64,000 nt of DNA, taken from assembly GCF_002090115.1 (NCBI RefSeq), contig NZ_BBRK01000005.1, positions 496,001-560,000 of the forward strand. The letters run 5' to 3'. The notes beneath the pieces are model-generated. The model was given only the letters and a program-made list of their open reading frames with translations. It did no database searches and was not told the DNA's origin. Shown one piece after another: positions 61,188 to 64,000 of this stretch (the stretch's first letter is position 1; each line of letters starts with the position of its first letter). Made by a program: the position numbers and the translations under genes. The DNA comes from Demequina sp. NBRC 110054 (lineage in GTDB: Bacteria > Actinomycetota > Actinomycetes > Actinomycetales > Demequinaceae).

Positions 61188-61976
61188 TCAGGCGACCAGC
61201 GCCGCGCCGCCGATCAGCAGCGGGGCCGCGAAGGTCACCCAGTCGTTGACGATGTGGGCGCCGGCCGAGACCCCGAGATTGCGGGTCACGACGTACGCGA
61301 GGGTGAGCACGAGCCGCGCGACGCCGATCAGCGCGAGGCACTGGAGCACGTTCCAGCCATAGGTCGGAAGGTGCAGCGCGGCGAACAGGAGCGCGCTCGC
61401 GACCCACGCGATCGCTAGCGCGGGGCGGCGCTTCCAGCCGAGGTGGGTGAGGTAGGCCATGAGCGCGAGCATCGGCAGGATCGTCACGAGCTCCTCGCCG
61501 ATCAGCTGCGGGATGCTGGCCGCGAAGAACTGGACCCGCTCGAGCGCCGACATGTCGGTGAGAGCCGCGATTGCGGGGTTGGCCTCGGACCCGAGGTACG
61601 GCTGCAGCGCGAGCGCGAGCGGCGTCACCACCGCGAGGTTGAGCGCGGCGAAGCCCACCATCGCGAGCACGTCGCGCACTCGGATCCGACGGTACAGCGC
61701 GGTCCACCCGCCGGGCGCGGCCCACGCGAGGGCGAGCAGCGGCAGCACGGGGAACATGAGCATGGGGATCCACTGCGCGCCGAGCACGCCTGCGGGCACG
61801 GGCAGCCACATGAGCTGCACCACCGCGAGGACGCACGCGGAGAGGATCGCGGCCCAGCCGACCGGCTCGATGCGCCGCGGCAGCCCGTTGTAGAAGGGAA
61901 GGTCGGGCCGGTCGGACTCGGTGCGCGTCGCGGCGCTGGCCGACTCCTTCGGGGTCTCGACTGCCTGGGCTGCCAT
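61188..61976 (-). CDS. CPBP-family intramembrane metalloprotease
   Basis: A 262-residue membrane protein with about seven hydrophobic segments. The CPBP/Abi motifs are QLIGEELVTILPML (EE pair), LFAALHLPTYGW (FxxxH) and SAGAHIVNDW (HxxxN/D). The family includes CAAX-processing proteases and bacteriocin-immunity proteins. AAGGAG is 8 bases before ATG 61976; ATG 61982 is too close. It is next to a two-component system in the same direction, 116 bases downstream of the response-regulator stop, and may be a target of it. Confidence 0.87.
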   Translation of the reverse strand: MAAQAVETPKESASAATRTESDRPDLPFYNGLPRRIEPVGWAAILSACVLAVVQLMWLPVPAGVLGAQWIPMLMFPVLPLLALAWAAPGGWTALYRRIRVRDVLAMVGFAALNLAVVTPLALALQPYLGSEANPAIAALTDMSALERVQFFAASIPQLIGEELVTILPMLALMAYLTHLGWKRRPALAIAWVASALLFAALHLPTYGWNVLQCLALIGVARLVLTLAYVVTRNLGVSAGAHIVNDWVTFAAPLLIGGAALVA

Positions 61977-62077
61977 CGTCATCTCTCCTTGTCAGGTTGA
62001 TGACTCAAGGCTCTCGAGAATCGCGCTCAGGCGAATCGCACAGGAGGAGACACTTGGCGCTGCTACGCCCGTAGTAC

Positions 62078-62091
62078 GCCGGCGCGCCGGC
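62078..62091. terminator. GC palindrome after the response regulator, possible weak terminator
   Basis: The perfect 14-base palindrome gccggcgcgccggc ends one base before the response-regulator stop codon complement. It may form a short hairpin. Confidence 0.35.
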
Positions 62092-62092
62092 C

Positions 62093-62752
62093 TCAGGGTT
62101 GGACGAGTCCCCCCTGGTACGCGGCCACCACGAGCTGCGCGCGGTCGCGCGCGCCGACCTTGTGCATCGCGCGCACCACGTGCGTCTTGGCGGTGAGCGG
62201 CGTGATGAACAGGCGCTCGGCGATCTCGTCGTTGCTCAGTCCCTGCGCGACGAGCAGGACGACCTCACGCTCGCGGTCCGTCAGGTAGCGGAACCGCTCG
62301 CCGTCGACCGCGGGCCTGATCGAGTCCTTCGCCAGCTGCGCGACCACCACCTTGGTCGCGGCGGGCGACAGCAGCGACTCCCCCTCCGCGATCGTCCTCA
62401 CGGCGTCGAGGAGCTCGGCGGGCCGCACACCCTTGCCGAGGAACCCGCTCGCGCCGGCTTGAAGCGCGCGCAGGACGTAGTCCTCCTCCTCGAACGTGGT
62501 GAGCACGACGACGCGCACGTCGGCGAGCTCCTCGTCCGCGGCGATCTGCTCGGTGGCCGCGATGCCGTCCATCCCCGGCATGCGGATGTCCATGAGCACC
62601 ACGTCGGGTCTCGTGGTCTTGACGAGCGCGACCGCCGCGTCGCCGTCGCCCGCCTCGCCGACCACCTCGAGGTCCTCGGCCGTGCCGAGGATCGCGACGA
62701 AGCCTCCCCTGATCAGGTCCTGGTCGTCGACCACCACCACCCGCGTCGTCAT
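62093..62752 (-). CDS. NarL/FixJ-family response regulator
   Basis: A 219-residue regulator. The receiver domain has acidic pair DD (VVVVDDQDLIRGG), phosphorylation Asp in LMDIRMPGMDG (about residue 55), Thr in VVLTTF and Lys in GFLGKG. The LuxR-type HTH at the C-terminus has YLTDREREVVLLVAQGLSND and FITPLTAKTHVVRAMHKVG. It overlaps the kinase gene by four bases (ATGA), forming an obligate pair. Confidence 0.94.
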   Translation of the reverse strand: MTTRVVVVDDQDLIRGGFVAILGTAEDLEVVGEAGDGDAAVALVKTTRPDVVLMDIRMPGMDGIAATEQIAADEELADVRVVVLTTFEEEDYVLRALQAGASGFLGKGVRPAELLDAVRTIAEGESLLSPAATKVVVAQLAKDSIRPAVDGERFRYLTDREREVVLLVAQGLSNDEIAERLFITPLTAKTHVVRAMHKVGARDRAQLVVAAYQGGLVQP

Positions 62753-63918
62753 CGTGCCCCGCCTTCGTCACTGGCCACTCGTCGCGCCGGCAGCGTCGCC
62801 CGCACGACGAACAGGTCACCCTCTCTTCCGGTGTCCAGACTGCCGTCGGCCGCGGTCGCGCGCTCGCGCATCCCCACCAGGCCGAAGCCCGAGCCGCTCG
62901 TGCCCGGGGCGCCGATCGGGTTGCTCACGCGGATCGCGACCGAGACGGGGTCCACGGCCACGTCGAGCACGGCGGTGCCGTCGCCGTGCCGCGTCGCGTT
63001 CGTGAGCGCCTCCTGGACGATGCGGTAGGCGGCCTGGTCGACGCCGTCCGGCAGGCGGGCGGGCAGGCCGGCGACCGCGCTGGTCACCGCGAGGCCCGCC
63101 GCCTGCGCCTGTGCGATCAGGTCCTCGAGCTGGTCGAGTCCCACGCCGGGCCGATCGTCATCCTCGTCCTGACGCAGCACCTTGAGCATCAGCGGGAGCT
63201 CCTCGAGGACCTTGGCGCCCGCCTCCTGCACGCTCGCGAGCGCGGCGGACGCGCGGTCCCTGTCCGACTCGAGCAGCGCCTCGGCGACACCCGCCTGCAC
63301 GTTCATCACCGCGATGTGGTGCCCGACGGCGTCGTGGAGCTCGCGCGCGATCCGCAGCCGCTCCTGCGCGACGCGCGTGTGCGCAAGGGCCTCGCGCGTC
63401 TCCTCGGCCTCCACGGCCCGCGCGCGCTGTGTCGCGATCACCTTGCGGTTCATCCCCACCGCAAGGCCCACTGCCGCGATCATCCCGGTGAGCACCAGGA
63501 TCAGCACGACCTCGGCTGTTCCGCCGTTCAATCCGTAGACGACGAGCAGCGGCAGCGTCGACCCTCCGACCGCGACCATGCCGATCGCGATCGCCGTCCG
63601 GACCTGGGCCGCAGAGGACACCGCGGTATAGGCGGCCACCGAGAAGAGGAAGTACGAGTTCGAGACATCGCCTGCCATGACGGTGGACCCGGCGTAGAGC
63701 AGCCACGTGACCGCGAGGACCGCGATGGGCGAGCTGCGGCGCCATACGAGCGCGAGCGCGGCCGCGGCGGCGACGGCGAAGTCGATGCTCGCGAGCCCCC
63801 CGAAGCCGCCGCCCGACACCCGCAGCGCCGCGAAGGCGATCAGCCAGCTCGCGGCGATCAGCGCGTCGCGCACGAGCCGCGACTCGAGAAGCCGGGGCCT
63901 GCGATCGCTGAGGCTCAT
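62749..63918 (-). CDS. sensor histidine kinase (HisKA_3 / NarX type)
   Basis: A 389-residue membrane kinase. The N-terminal half has five or six hydrophobic segments (LIAASWLIAFAALRVSG and ILVLTGMIAAVGLAVG among them) and no large extracellular domain, typical of intramembrane-sensing kinases. The phosphoacceptor His near residue 194 is in ARELHDAVGHHIAV. The HATPase region ends with GSGFGLVGMRERATAADG. The stimulus is probably envelope stress or a membrane-active compound, by analogy. ATG 63918 is 6 bases after the -10-like TACATT, so the message appears leaderless. Confidence 0.93.
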   Translation of the reverse strand: MSLSDRRPRLLESRLVRDALIAASWLIAFAALRVSGGGFGGLASIDFAVAAAAALALVWRRSSPIAVLAVTWLLYAGSTVMAGDVSNSYFLFSVAAYTAVSSAAQVRTAIAIGMVAVGGSTLPLLVVYGLNGGTAEVVLILVLTGMIAAVGLAVGMNRKVIATQRARAVEAEETREALAHTRVAQERLRIARELHDAVGHHIAVMNVQAGVAEALLESDRDRASAALASVQEAGAKVLEELPLMLKVLRQDEDDDRPGVGLDQLEDLIAQAQAAGLAVTSAVAGLPARLPDGVDQAAYRIVQEALTNATRHGDGTAVLDVAVDPVSVAIRVSNPIGAPGTSGSGFGLVGMRERATAADGSLDTGREGDLFVVRATLPARRVASDEGGAR

Positions 63919-63924
63919 GGATGA

Positions 63925-63930
63925 AATGTA
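63925..63930 (-). promoter_or_regulatory. -10 element of the leaderless kinase-regulator promoter
   Basis: On the minus strand TACATT ends 6 bases before ATG 63918. Confidence 0.55.
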
Positions 63931-64000
63931 CCGGGACGGCCCTGCGAATCCACGTCTCAGGCGAGGGCGGTCATGCCCCTCGGCGGCTCGTGGCCACCTC

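Overview
The window is GC-rich (roughly 70 percent by eye) and densely packed chromosomal DNA from a Gram-positive actinobacterium. Pointers to that group are a polyphosphate glucokinase, a GlnA2-type glutamine synthetase beside glnE, a luciferase-like (F420-type) oxidoreductase, a LytR-CpsA-Psr protein, a DUF222/HNH gene, frequent GTG starts and many leaderless -10 promoters. Gene content and order (glnE, glnA, nadE, panB, SPOR-like gene, map, ppgK) suggest the order Micrococcales; the genus cannot be told from the sequence alone. I see no rRNA, tRNA, CRISPR array, prophage or insertion sequence.

Layout. 1-4.3 kb: the 5' part of ribA, divergent from an alpha-glucosidase/LacI regulator/PfkB kinase operon with a LacI-type operator inside its promoter. 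4.4-20 kb: a housekeeping block with glnE (coupled to a membrane protein), glnA2, nadE, panB, an epimerase, a DUF1254 protein, a SPOR-like small protein, map-ppgK, a long-chain acyl-CoA ligase and an MHS-family transporter closed by a strong terminator. 20-45 kb: mostly single-gene units, namely a PadR regulator with its palindrome, an acetyltransferase, an MpaB-like protein, a flavoprotein, a GH42 beta-galactosidase, a CynX-type transporter, an LCP protein, a small alarmone synthetase, two DUF202 proteins, oxidoreductases, an APH-like protein with a MATE exporter, PepA with a long acidic tail, an FNT channel and an HNH protein.

45-61 kb is a catabolic region. ScoA/ScoB-type CoA transferase and a thiolase are divergent from an IclR regulator. 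A LysR regulator, a cupin and an esterase follow. A second IclR and a carboxymuconolactone-decarboxylase-like gene are divergent from an SDR-FAH-FAH operon. After that come an Lrp regulator divergent from a ketopantoate-reductase-like/aminotransferase pair, and a YtcJ-type amidohydrolase. The families point to oxidation and C-C hydrolysis of a small oxo-acid or aromatic-derived compound feeding acyl-CoA thiolysis; the substrate is not evident. The window ends with a CPBP membrane protease beside a NarL-type two-component pair.

The most unusual signal is not a gene. The 9-base word GGACGATGC (or its complement GCATCGTCC) occurs 34 times by my manual count, against fewer than one expected from base composition. 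It lies in both orientations, in several reading frames, and is enriched in intergenic DNA. Other notable patterns are leaderless promoters of the form TANNNT, 6-7 bases, start codon, at about eleven genes, several short tandem arrays in spacers, and a nadE-panB spacer bounded by a 17-bp direct duplication of the nadE 3' end.
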